In this document: piece after piece, positions 44,686-52,118 of the stretch
Layout: each line of letters begins with the position of its first letter
Numbering within the stretch: position 1 is the first letter of the stretch
DNA from: Lachnospiraceae bacterium
GTDB taxonomy: Bacteria > Bacillota > Clostridia > Lachnospirales > Lachnospiraceae
DNA length: 64,000 nucleotides
Assembly (NCBI GenBank): GCA_910575445.1
Contig: CAJTFW010000003.1
Coordinates: 1 to 64,000, forward strand
Direction of reading: 5' to 3'
Notes under the pieces: model-generated
The model's database searches: none
Seen by the model: the letters and a program-made list of their open reading frames with translations, nothing else
Told to the model about the DNA's origin: nothing
Program-made: the position numbers and the translations under genes

Positions 44686-45785
44686 TGAATATGAAAAAAA
44701 CAACTAAATATCTCTGTACTCTCATCGCAGCCGTGGCATTTATCGCCTTGTTGGTCTTCCTTGAGAGCAATAAAAATAAATACGGTATGGCAGTTACTGT
44801 GCTTCAAAAGGGCTTTATCTTAGCGGTCGTAGCCGTCTCTATGAATCTGTTAAATGGTTTTACCGGTCTGTTTTCACTAGGACAGGCAGGCTTTATGGCA
44901 CTTGGCGCCTATACGTACGCCATCTTTACGATTCCGTTAGAATCAAGAGCAAGTGTCTACTATATCTCCGGGATGCATCCTGTAATTGCCGGGATTGAGC
45001 TTCCAATGTTTTTAGCACTTATCGCAGGAGGACTTGTGGCAGCGCTCTTTGCGGCAGTTATTGGTTTTCCGGTACTTCGACTAAAAAGTGACTATCTAGC
45101 GATTGCAACACTTGGATTTTCAGAGATTATTCGTGCATTGATTGCAAGTCCGCAGATGGATACGATTACCAATGGATCCTATGGATTAAAGAGTATTCCA
45201 GCTGCCAGCATCTATGTGGTAATTGGGCTGTGTATTCTCTCGATTGTGGTTATGTCGCTTTTGATACACTCCTCCTTTGGACGTGCGTTTAAGGCGATTC
45301 GCGAAGATGAGATTGCCGCAGAAGCGATGGGGATTAACCTTCTAAAACACAAAGAACTAGCGTTTGTTATCAGCTCCTTCTTCGCCGGGATTGGCGGTGC
45401 TCTGTTAGCGATGTTTATGCGCTCGATTGACTCTAGTACCTTTAAGATTGCGATGACTTATGATATTTTGTTGATTGTCGTGATTGGTGGTATGGGAAGC
45501 ATTACAGGCAGCGTGCTTTCTGCGCTTTTAGTAACAGCGAGCAAAGAGTGGTGGCTTCGTTTCTTTGACGAGCCTTTGACGATTGCCGGGGTAAATATTC
45601 CACTGTTTCGCAATGGATTCCGTATGGTTATCTTCTCGATACTGCTGATGGTGGTGGTACTATTCTACCGCAGAGGAATTATGGGAACAAATGAATTTTC
45701 CTGGGATGGATGTCTGCGGCTTCTTCGGTCGATTCCATCTAGGATTGGTTCCTTGTTCCACAAGAAGGAGGCGCAGGCAAAATGA
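44685..45785 (+). CDS. livM: Branched-chain amino acid ABC transporter permease LivM
   Basis: A 366-residue permease with about ten helices. NLLNGFTGLFSLGQAGFMALGAYTYA and IGGMGSITGSVLSALLV are typical of LivM. The start is ATG 44685, overlapping the livH stop, or ATG 44691. The basic C-terminal tail lies in the cytoplasm. Confidence 0.94.
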   Translation: MNMKKTTKYLCTLIAAVAFIALLVFLESNKNKYGMAVTVLQKGFILAVVAVSMNLLNGFTGLFSLGQAGFMALGAYTYAIFTIPLESRASVYYISGMHPVIAGIELPMFLALIAGGLVAALFAAVIGFPVLRLKSDYLAIATLGFSEIIRALIASPQMDTITNGSYGLKSIPAASIYVVIGLCILSIVVMSLLIHSSFGRAFKAIREDEIAAEAMGINLLKHKELAFVISSFFAGIGGALLAMFMRSIDSSTFKIAMTYDILLIVVIGGMGSITGSVLSALLVTASKEWWLRFFDEPLTIAGVNIPLFRNGFRMVIFSILLMVVVLFYRRGIMGTNEFSWDGCLRLLRSIPSRIGSLFHKKEAQAK

Positions 45786-46624
45786 GTAAGACCATATTGA
45801 AGGTAGACGATATTACGATGCAGTTTGGCGGCGTGGTTGCAGTCAATAATTTCTCAATGGAAGTCCATGAAGGAGAGATTGTGGCGCTTATCGGACCAAA
45901 TGGTGCCGGCAAGACAACTGCTTTTAATGTGATTACGGGTGTCTATGCGCCGACCAATGGAGCAGTCTCTTTTCATGATGAATTGATTATCTCCAACTAT
46001 CCGCAGGGCAAGATGAAGAAGATGTATGCCGGAGAGAATCATGGAAAATATACAAAGCGGCTAGAAAAGACACCAGACCAGATTACAAAGCTTGGCGTGG
46101 CCAGAACATTCCAGAACATACGTTTGTTTAAGAGTCTGACGGTTTTTGAAAATGTATTGATTGCCAGACATATGCGTTCCAAGGCCAACGTCTTTAGTGC
46201 AACATTTCGCCTGAATAAAAAAGAAGAACATGCAAATCGAGAGGAGACTTTAAAGCTTCTAGGGATTGTGGGACTTTTGGATGTCAAAGATGAGATTGCA
46301 AGTTCTCTTCCCTATGGAAAGCAGCGTCACTTAGAGATTGCAAGAGCACTTGCGACAGAGCCAAGTCTGCTTCTTTTAGATGAGCCGGCAGCGGGTATGA
46401 ATCCGCAGGAGACGGATGAATTGACTGCTTTTATCAAGAAAGTAAAGGAGCAGTTTGGGCTTACGGTCTTTATGATTGAGCATCATATGGATTTGGTTAT
46501 GGAGATATCAGACCGTATCTATGTATTAGACTTTGGAAAACCAATCGCTTCCGGGACACCGGATGAGATTCAGAACAATAAGAGGGTAATTGAAGCATAT
46601 TTGGGGGTGCCGGAGGATGAGTAA
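45782..46624 (+). CDS. livG: Branched-chain amino acid ABC transporter ATPase LivG
   Basis: A 280-residue ATPase with Walker A GPNGAGKT (about 38-45), the LivG-type insertion before ARTFQNIRLFKSLTV, Walker B LLLLDEPAAGMNP and the switch His. The signature reads LPYGKQRHLEIA, as usual for LivG. ATG 45782 overlaps the livM stop. Confidence 0.95.
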   Translation: MSKTILKVDDITMQFGGVVAVNNFSMEVHEGEIVALIGPNGAGKTTAFNVITGVYAPTNGAVSFHDELIISNYPQGKMKKMYAGENHGKYTKRLEKTPDQITKLGVARTFQNIRLFKSLTVFENVLIARHMRSKANVFSATFRLNKKEEHANREETLKLLGIVGLLDVKDEIASSLPYGKQRHLEIARALATEPSLLLLDEPAAGMNPQETDELTAFIKKVKEQFGLTVFMIEHHMDLVMEISDRIYVLDFGKPIASGTPDEIQNNKRVIEAYLGVPEDE

Positions 46625-47336
46625 GAATTTATTAGAAGTCAAAGACTTAAGTGTATCCTATGGCGGCATCCGGGCTGTAAAGGGGATTAGCTTTGATGTG
46701 CCAGAAGGAGAGGTTGTCACCCTGATTGGTGCCAACGGTGCGGGGAAGAGCTCAACGCTTCGTGCGATTGTAGGGCTTGAGAAAGCAGCAGAAGGCAGTA
46801 TTCAGTTTGACGGCAAGGAGCTGACCCAGTTGGGGACAGAGCAGCTGGTGACAGAGGGGATTACGTTGGTTCCAGAAGGACGCAGGGTATTTCCGAATCT
46901 GTCGGTGCTTGAAAATCTAAAGATTGGGGCTTATCAGAGAAAGGATTCTCTAGAGGCGGATATTGAGTGGATTTATGGTCTCTTTCCGCGTCTTAAGGAG
47001 CGTTCCTGGCAGATGGCAGGGACACTTTCAGGTGGTGAACAGCAGATGTTAGCGATTGGGCGGGCACTGATGAGCAAGCCAAAGCTGATTATGATGGATG
47101 AGCCATCTCTTGGACTTGCGCCGATTGTGGTGCAGGGAGTATTTGACATTATCCGGGAGATTAATAAACAGGGTGTGACAATTCTTCTGGTGGAGCAGAA
47201 TGCAAATATGGCGCTGAAGGCAGCGCATCATGCATATGTAATGGAGACTGGAAGAATTACACTGCATGGAACCGGGAAAGAGCTTTCAGAAAATGAAGAA
47301 GTGAAGGCAGCTTATCTTGGAAAGGCGAAGAAATAG
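46617..47336 (+). CDS. livF: Branched-chain amino acid ABC transporter ATPase LivF
   Basis: A 239-residue ATPase with Walker A GANGAGKSS, signature LSGGEQQMLAIGRAL and Walker B LIMMDEPSLGLAPI. ATG 46617 lies within the last codons of livG with GGGGGTG at eight nt. It completes the transporter; a strong terminator follows. Confidence 0.95.
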   Translation: MSKNLLEVKDLSVSYGGIRAVKGISFDVPEGEVVTLIGANGAGKSSTLRAIVGLEKAAEGSIQFDGKELTQLGTEQLVTEGITLVPEGRRVFPNLSVLENLKIGAYQRKDSLEADIEWIYGLFPRLKERSWQMAGTLSGGEQQMLAIGRALMSKPKLIMMDEPSLGLAPIVVQGVFDIIREINKQGVTILLVEQNANMALKAAHHAYVMETGRITLHGTGKELSENEEVKAAYLGKAKK

Positions 47337-47352
47337 ATAGAGTGTTTGGATA

Positions 47353-47390
47353 AAATACCCAAGGAGTGTTGTCTTTGGGTATTTTTTTTA
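47353..47390 (+). terminator. Terminator of the liv operon
   Basis: A 10-bp stem (47353-47362 with 47375-47384) merges into a run of eight T. The structured repeat begins five bases later. Confidence 0.93.
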
Positions 47391-47394
47391 GGGA

Positions 47395-47879
47395 GGACGC
47401 TAGGACGGGAGGGGAGTAGGTTCCCAAAAGACCCCGCTCGCGCTTAATGAACGCCTATAGCGGTACTAAATTCGCGACTGCGCGTAACCGCTTGCGCTCA
47501 TTAAGTGCCGATGGCGTTCAATGGGTCTTGCAGGAACCTACTCCCCTCCCGTCCTGGCTGACTACGACTAGCCATAGGATATAAAGTACTATTGCGTAAT
47601 ACTGTGTGAAATATATAGGTGTAATGTTCTGCCCAAAGCGTATGTATCGAAGCTGGTAAAGTACGAAAAATAACATAGTGTTCCGCCCGAAACGTACGTA
47701 TCGAAGCCAATACACAGCTCGACATGGCCAGGCAGATGTTCCTGAAAGACCCATTGGACGCCATCGGCACTTAGCGAGCGCAAGCGGAACGCGCAGTCGC
47801 GAGCTTAGTACCGCTATAGGCGTTCATTAAGCGCGAGCGGGGTCTGGAAGGAACATCTGCCTGGTCATGGCGAGCGTCC
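47395..47879. repeat. Full-length interspersed structured repeat (485 bp)
   Basis: The element is bounded by GGACGCT (47395-47401) and AGCGTCC (47873-47879). It has a left module (47402-47555) closed by a perfect 23-bp stem (47402-47424 with 47533-47555), a 164-nt centre, and a right module (47720-47872) closed by a 24-nt stem with one wobble and one mismatch. The enclosed cores of the two modules are near reverse complements of each other. The centre carries a 28-nt imperfect direct repeat (47626-47653 and 47680-47707). There is no transposase or convincing coding frame. Related copies are at 113-467 and 34685-34736. Confidence 0.9.
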
Positions 47880-47880
47880 T

Positions 47881-47909
47881 TTGACAACATAAAAAACATA
47901 TGATACAAT
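47881..47909 (+). promoter_or_regulatory. Sigma-A promoter of kptA
   Basis: TTGACA (47881-47886) and TACAAT (47904-47909) with a 17-nt spacer. The -35 box begins two bases after the repeat terminus and may be part of the element. Confidence 0.85.
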
Positions 47910-47936
47910 CAAAAAAACTAAAAAAGGAGTAAAAGC

Positions 47937-48485
47937 ATGAATCTAACAAAAACAAGCAAATATCTAAGTATGATTTTGCGTCACAGGCCAGAAGTAGCCG
48001 GGATTACGCTAGATGAACATGGGTGGGCAGATGTAGAAGAGCTGATAGCAGGGATTAAGAAAACGCAGAGATTTAACCGAGAGATGTTAGAAGAAATCGT
48101 CAGAACTGACCAAAAACAACGTTATTCTTTTAACGAAGAAAAGACCCTGATTCGTGCGAACCAGGGCCATTCGATACCTGTGGATGTGGAACTTGCACAA
48201 GTAGAGCCGCCAGAGATACTTTGGCATGGAACGGGTGAAAAATATGTAGCCTCTATTGATAAAAGTGGTCTGCTTCCTAAAGGGCGGCTGTATGTACATC
48301 TCTCAGATGACTACGAGACCGCAGTCAAAGTTGGAAGCAGGCATGGAAAGCCTGTAGTGTACCAGATAAAAAGTGCGCAGATGGCAGCAGAGGGTCATGT
48401 ATTTTATCGCTCGGTTAATGGGGTGTGGCTGATTAAAAGCGTACCAGTAGAATATCTAAAAAAGAAATCCACTTTTAATCTGTAA
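47937..48485 (+). CDS. kptA: RNA 2'-phosphotransferase (KptA/Tpt1)
   Basis: A 182-residue enzyme that removes an internal RNA 2'-phosphate with NAD+, yielding nicotinamide and ADP-ribose 1'',2''-cyclic phosphate. The N-terminal winged helix has ILRHRPE (Arg/His about 15-17); the catalytic part has RANQGHS (73-79), LWHGT (95-99) and VHLS (120-123), the conserved set. In bacteria, which lack the tRNA-splicing substrate, the role is open: RNA repair or ADP-ribosylated nucleic acid has been proposed. ATG 47937 follows AAAGGAG. It converges on the MATE gene with an 11-nt overlap. Confidence 0.94.
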   Translation: MNLTKTSKYLSMILRHRPEVAGITLDEHGWADVEELIAGIKKTQRFNREMLEEIVRTDQKQRYSFNEEKTLIRANQGHSIPVDVELAQVEPPEILWHGTGEKYVASIDKSGLLPKGRLYVHLSDDYETAVKVGSRHGKPVVYQIKSAQMAAEGHVFYRSVNGVWLIKSVPVEYLKKKSTFNL

Positions 48486-49809
48486 AACGTGTGGATTTCC
48501 ACATGACAGCTAAAGCCACAACGGCTGTCAAGAGTTCAGCAACCCAAAAACCATGCCATACACCGACTGCTCCAAGGCTGCGGCTTAGAATAAAAGCTGC
48601 CGGAAGCATAATCACAAGGTAGCGGCACATGGAGATAATCAGAGAAGGGATTCCTTTGGAAAGCCCTTCTAGCGCCCCACAGGCAGTCACAGATACTGAG
48701 GATGCAATAAATCCAATACAGATAATTCGAAGTGCCTCTACACCGGCCTGGACATTCTCAGGAACAGAAGTAAAAAGGCTCATAAGCTCTGTCGGATAGA
48801 TAAGACATAGTGCAGTTCCGGCTGTCATAATTATTATCGTCAGAAAAAGGGCTGTCAGATAGATTTTATGAACCCTCTGGTACATCTTAGCGCCGTAATT
48901 ATATCCAATCAGCGGACGGATACCCTGTACAATACCATTGGCGGTCAGATATAAAAAAGTCTGAAGTTTATAATAGACGCCAAGCACCAGCACATACGCC
49001 TGTGAAAATCCAGCCAGAATGATATTTAAACAAGAAATCATCACAGATGGAAGCGACATCGTCAAAGAAGCGGAGATGCCAATCGAATATAGTCGGGTGG
49101 CAATCTCTTTCTCCGGCATCAGATAATGAACATCTATATGTACCGGAATTGGGCGCAGAAAATAGTAGAGCAGATAGATAACAAAAGTCAGCACCTGTCC
49201 AAGCCCTGTTGCAATCGCTGCTCCTTCAATCCCCATCGCTGGAAAAGGTCCTATACCAAAGATAAGTATTGGGTCTAAGATAATGTTGGCGATACAGCCA
49301 CATAACATACTGACCATTGAGACGGTCATCTTTCCAACTGCCTGAAATAATTTTTCAAAAGATAAATCAAGCGAAATAATTGCAGCAAATAAAAATACAA
49401 TCCGAGAATAGCGAACTCCCATCTCAATCGTAAGTGCGTCTGTTGTAAATAATCTAAGAAAGTTGGGTATCACAGTGATGCAGATAATCGACAGGAAAAG
49501 GCCATGTAAGGTATTTAATACAAGTCCCTGAGTTGCTGCTTTATCTGCCCGCACGAAGTCTTGTGCTCCTAGATAGTAAGCCACCACGGCATTCAGTCCC
49601 ACGCCAAAACCAATCGTCACTGCATTGATAAGATTTTGCATTGGATATACCAAAGAAAGTGCTGTCATAGCTGTTCCACTAATCTGTGCCACAAAAAAAC
49701 TGTCAATAATGTTGTACAGCGAATTGACCATCATAGATATCACCATTGGCAGTGACATCGTAAGCACCAGATATAAGATTCCTTTTTCTTTCATAAATGT
49801 CTGTTCCAT
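48475..49809 (-). CDS. MATE-family efflux transporter
   Basis: A 444-residue protein with twelve predicted helices in two MatE repeats (YLVLTMSLPMVISMMVNSLY; ALSLVYPMQNLINAVTIGFG; later GIRPLIGYNYGAK). It would export drugs or metabolites against Na+ or H+. ATG 49809 is chosen for AGGAGG five nt upstream. Its leader has a promoter, a small reading frame and a terminator just before the ribosome site, indicating transcription attenuation. Substrate unknown. Confidence 0.93.
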   Translation of the reverse strand: MEQTFMKEKGILYLVLTMSLPMVISMMVNSLYNIIDSFFVAQISGTAMTALSLVYPMQNLINAVTIGFGVGLNAVVAYYLGAQDFVRADKAATQGLVLNTLHGLFLSIICITVIPNFLRLFTTDALTIEMGVRYSRIVFLFAAIISLDLSFEKLFQAVGKMTVSMVSMLCGCIANIILDPILIFGIGPFPAMGIEGAAIATGLGQVLTFVIYLLYYFLRPIPVHIDVHYLMPEKEIATRLYSIGISASLTMSLPSVMISCLNIILAGFSQAYVLVLGVYYKLQTFLYLTANGIVQGIRPLIGYNYGAKMYQRVHKIYLTALFLTIIIMTAGTALCLIYPTELMSLFTSVPENVQAGVEALRIICIGFIASSVSVTACGALEGLSKGIPSLIISMCRYLVIMLPAAFILSRSLGAVGVWHGFWVAELLTAVVALAVMWKSTRFTD

Positions 49810-49823
49810 CATTTCCTCCTCAC

Positions 49824-49869
49824 AAAAAAAACCACACAATTATCTATCCTAAATTAGATAACTGTGTGG
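49824..49869 (-). terminator. Leader terminator (attenuator) of the MATE gene
   Basis: On the minus strand a 15-bp stem (49869-49855 with 49846-49832), uninterrupted if a G-U pair is counted, is followed by eight T (49831-49824) and three nt later by the ribosome site of the MATE gene. On the plus strand the same stem has an A-C mismatch, so the minus strand is the functional one. Confidence 0.85.
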
Positions 49870-49889
49870 CGAAAATAGACATTGTCCAT
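49854..49889 (-). CDS. Possible leader peptide in the MATE attenuator
   Basis: ATG 49889 opens an 11-codon frame (MDNVYFRHTVI) whose TAA stop (49856-49854) lies at the top of the terminator's 5' arm; an in-frame ATG at 49901 would give 15 codons. A ribosome near the stop would prevent the terminator from forming. The ribosome site is weak (GTGGA at five nt; GGGG further upstream). Its existence is inferred from position only. Confidence 0.35.
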   Translation of the reverse strand: MDNVYFRHTVI

Positions 49890-49930
49890 AAAAATCCACA
49901 TCCCCAAGAAATTCTTAGAGGTTTGTGGAT

Positions 49931-49959
49931 AGTTTAACATTCTTTTTTGGCCTTGTCAA
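49931..49959 (-). promoter_or_regulatory. Promoter of the MATE gene
   Basis: On the minus strand, TTGACA (49959-49954), a 17-nt spacer and TAAACT (49936-49931). The predicted start is near 49924, so the leader is about 115 nt. Confidence 0.75.
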
Positions 49960-49973
49960 ATTCTATTAAAGGA

Positions 49974-50002
49974 ATGACAAAGAAAAGAAGATATTGTATA
50001 AT
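49974..50002 (+). promoter_or_regulatory. Promoter of the macrodomain gene
   Basis: ATGACA (49974-49979) and TATAAT (49997-50002) with a 17-nt spacer; divergent from the MATE promoter, with which its -35 is 15 bp apart. Confidence 0.8.
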
Positions 50003-50031
50003 GAAAAAAGATAGAAAAAGGAGGAAAGACT

Positions 50032-50862
50032 ATGGACCGAAAAGCAATTGCAAGAGAAACATTAAGAATTATGGAACAGGGATATTATGAGAGAAATGGA
50101 CAGAGAGTAGACATAGATAATTTACAGAAAGCATCCATAGAGAAAAGCTTTCTGCTAACGCCGGAAGAAGGAGAAGCGCTTATAAAAGATTGTGAAACTA
50201 TCAACAAACAGACAGAGAAAAAGACGGTTGTTCTGACGCTGAATTGCTCTACCGTCGATGCTATATTGAAACTAAAAGACGAAGGGAAGCAAGTCGCTGT
50301 CCTAAACTTTGCCAGCGCCAAAAACCCTGGTGGTGGCTTTATAAATGGTGCCATGGCTCAAGAAGAAAGCCTGGCAGCTTCTAGCAGTCTCTATGAGACC
50401 CTGTTAGCCCACGAAGACTACTATATTATAAACCGTGCTTGTAAGACCATGGTATATACCAATCATGCCATCTATTCTCCTGATGTGCCTTTTTTCCGTG
50501 ATGGGCGTTTTCGTCTTATGGAGTCTTTGGTTCTCGCTTCTGTTCTCACTCTCCCCGCTGTCAATATGGGCCAGGTAAAACTAAAAGGGGAAGACGTTGA
50601 AGAAGCCGAAAAAGCCATGAGACACCGTATGAAGTTAGCCCTTGCTATCTTTGCTCATCAAAATTGCAGACATCTTGTTCTGGGTGCCTATGGCTGTGGT
50701 GTCTTTCGTAATGACCCTGAAAAAATAGCCCTCTGGTGGAAAGAACTCTTAGATAACGATTTTAAAAATGTTTTTGATACCATCTTTTTTGCTGTCTTAG
50801 ACCGCTCTGCCACGGAAAACTGTATCCGTCCGTTCCAATCCATCTTTGACGACCATCGTTAA
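50032..50862 (+). CDS. PARG-type macrodomain protein (TIGR02452 family)
   Basis: A 276-residue protein with the microbial PARG signature GGG-x7-QEE: NPGGGF at 98-103 and QEE at 110-112, where the second Glu is catalytic in poly(ADP-ribose) glycohydrolases. The C-terminal part has HLVLGAYGCGVFRNDP, the second phosphate-binding loop. It should hydrolyse ADP-ribose linkages or related compounds. It is divergent from a MATE gene and 1.5 kb from kptA, whose product is an ADP-ribose cyclic phosphate. ATG 50032 follows AAGGAGG. Confidence 0.92.
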   Translation: MDRKAIARETLRIMEQGYYERNGQRVDIDNLQKASIEKSFLLTPEEGEALIKDCETINKQTEKKTVVLTLNCSTVDAILKLKDEGKQVAVLNFASAKNPGGGFINGAMAQEESLAASSSLYETLLAHEDYYIINRACKTMVYTNHAIYSPDVPFFRDGRFRLMESLVLASVLTLPAVNMGQVKLKGEDVEEAEKAMRHRMKLALAIFAHQNCRHLVLGAYGCGVFRNDPEKIALWWKELLDNDFKNVFDTIFFAVLDRSATENCIRPFQSIFDDHR

Positions 50863-50879
50863 TCTAAGATACAACAAAA

Positions 50880-50920
50880 CCTCCACGACTTCTGTAAAAG
50901 GAAAGTCGCGGAGGATATTT
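50880..50920. terminator. Terminator between convergent genes
   Basis: Twelve-base arms (50880-50891 and 50903-50914) with one mismatch, then ATATTTTTA. It separates the macrodomain gene from the converging small gene. Confidence 0.8.
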
Positions 50921-51211
50921 TTACTGTCCTTTTCCTTTCATAACCCCTCGTGCCTTTTTCAGCATTTCATCCATCTTTCTCTTTTCTTCCGGCGATTTTC
51001 CTTCTTTCATAATCTCAAAAATCAACTGAAACTCCTCTGGCGTAAACTGCAGATTTTGCCTGCTTGCAGATGCTACCGCCCCCATCAGAACCGGCATCGC
51101 TTGCTTTTGATTTTTTCCTTCAATCTGTTTGGCAAGATTTAACAAAAATGTAAGTTTATCTGGCGAAATATCCTTCATGCGCGGGTCCTGAAACCATTCA
51201 GGTATGTTCAT
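50921..51211 (-). CDS. Small helical protein of unknown function
   Basis: A 96-residue soluble, basic protein, predicted mostly helical (PDKLTFLLNLAKQIEGKN; FTPEEFQLIFEIMKEGKSPEE). ATG 51211 overlaps the stop of the preceding gene and AAGGAGGAG lies upstream. Together with that gene it forms a conserved-looking pair; I do not recognise either family. Confidence 0.8.
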   Translation of the reverse strand: MNIPEWFQDPRMKDISPDKLTFLLNLAKQIEGKNQKQAMPVLMGAVASASRQNLQFTPEEFQLIFEIMKEGKSPEEKRKMDEMLKKARGVMKGKGQ

Positions 51212-51594
51212 GTATGCTCCTCCTTCTCATCGGGCGTGAAAGCAGATGAAAAGCCTTCAAACATCTCCCGATACATATCCATATTTTCAAAAATATCTGT
51301 AAACTGTTCCATCTGTGCCTGTTCCTGCGGGGGAAGAACTCCTTTTAGACATTTCATCAGATTTCCCACATCTGGCGATTGCTGAACGGGCGTATTCTGA
51401 CTGAAATACTCTATGGTTTTTTGAAATTCCACCCATTTAATATAGATAGCCAGCATCTTCTGCGTGCTAGCAGGAAGAAAGGGCAGGAAGGCTTTCAACA
51501 TCTGCAGCTCCTTTGGAAGAATTGCTTCATCAAATGTCATGGCAGATTGCTCCCTGCGTCTTTCTTCAATATATGAACGGCAACTGGAAATCAT
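51208..51594 (-). CDS. Small helical protein of unknown function, partner of the next gene
   Basis: A 128-residue soluble protein with helical segments (LPKELQMLKAFLPFLPASTQ; KCLKGVLPPQEQAQMEQF) and a Gln/Met/Glu-rich C-terminus. ATG 51594 lacks a clear ribosome site; ATG 51540 (110 residues, with GGGAG nine nt upstream) is an alternative start. It overlaps the downstream gene by four bases and follows the Cys/Gly-rich gene past a terminator. Confidence 0.75.
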   Translation of the reverse strand: MISSCRSYIEERRREQSAMTFDEAILPKELQMLKAFLPFLPASTQKMLAIYIKWVEFQKTIEYFSQNTPVQQSPDVGNLMKCLKGVLPPQEQAQMEQFTDIFENMDMYREMFEGFSSAFTPDEKEEHT

Positions 51595-51633
51595 GCAATT
51601 TCCATAACCGGAATCATTCTGTCTGTAAGAAGA

Positions 51634-51660
51634 GGGGATGCTGCATAAGCAGACATCCCC
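51634..51660 (-). terminator. Terminator after the Cys/Gly-rich gene
   Basis: On the minus strand, 7-bp GC-rich arms (51660-51654 with 51640-51634) plus a 4-bp inner stem, followed by TCTTCTT. It begins ten bases after the stop. Confidence 0.85.
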
Positions 51661-51669
51661 GTTAGAGTG

Positions 51670-52014
51670 TTAGCATCCACAGCCGCATCCGCAGTTGTTG
51701 TTGCATCCACAGCTGCTATTGCATCCGCAGTTGTTGTTGCCACAGCTGCTGCCGCCGCCAAAGCCATTGCCGCAGAAGAGCAGAAGCAGGATAATCCAGC
51801 AGCAGTTATCGCCGCCAAAACCGCTGTCACAGCCACATCCATTTCCGCCAAAGATTCCGCCGCCGCCATTGCCACAGCAGGAGAACAGAAGCAGAATCAG
51901 GATGAGACAGCCACATCCGCCACCGCCAAACAGGCTACCGCCGCCACCGTTGCTTGTGCAGCATCCGCATCCATTGTCACAACAGCATCCATTCCTTGAA
52001 CTTAAATCACTCAT
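51670..52014 (-). CDS. Cysteine- and glycine-rich small protein
   Basis: A 114-residue protein dominated by Cys, Gly and Asn: an N-terminal CCCDNGCGCC block, glycine runs, two short hydrophobic stretches (CLILILLLF and CWIILLLLF), and a C-terminal tail of NNNCGC/SSCGC repeats. This composition resembles chorion-like high-cysteine proteins annotated in Clostridia, and a spore-coat or surface role is possible but unproven. ATG 52014 is chosen for GGAGG eight nt upstream. It has its own terminator. Low-complexity open frames on the other strand are shadows. Confidence 0.85.
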   Translation of the reverse strand: MSDLSSRNGCCCDNGCGCCTSNGGGGSLFGGGGCGCLILILLLFSCCGNGGGGIFGGNGCGCDSGFGGDNCCWIILLLLFCGNGFGGGSSCGNNNCGCNSSCGCNNNCGCGCGC

Positions 52015-52038
52015 GAAGTAAACCTCCAAAAACTATTT

Positions 52039-52078
52039 ACACTTCATCATATGCAGAAATGGTGAAGTGTGCTATACT
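52039..52078 (+). promoter_or_regulatory. Promoter with inverted repeat in a divergent intergenic region
   Basis: An extended -10 (TGC then TATACT at 52073-52078) drives the phospholipase-like gene. An 8-bp perfect inverted repeat (52039-52046 with 52063-52070, centre spacing 16) spans the -35 region, fitting a repressor operator shared with the divergent Cys/Gly-rich gene. Confidence 0.55.
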
Positions 52079-52118
52079 AAAACCGAAATAAAACAGCCTA
52101 GATGAGGAGGAACATGTG

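Noticed and set aside
49870-49930. Known riboswitch class (guanidine or yjdF type) in the MATE leader
   Set aside because: I find none of the conserved loops; the leader is too small for ykkC, and the paired ACGR hairpins of mini-ykkC are absent. The upstream ATCCACA arm lies before the predicted transcript start.
51667-52021. Alanine-, proline- or leucine-rich open frames on the plus strand, and an Ala-rich minus frame at 51591-51875
   Set aside because: They are shadows of the Cys/Gly codons of the minus-strand gene, which has a proper ribosome site and terminator.
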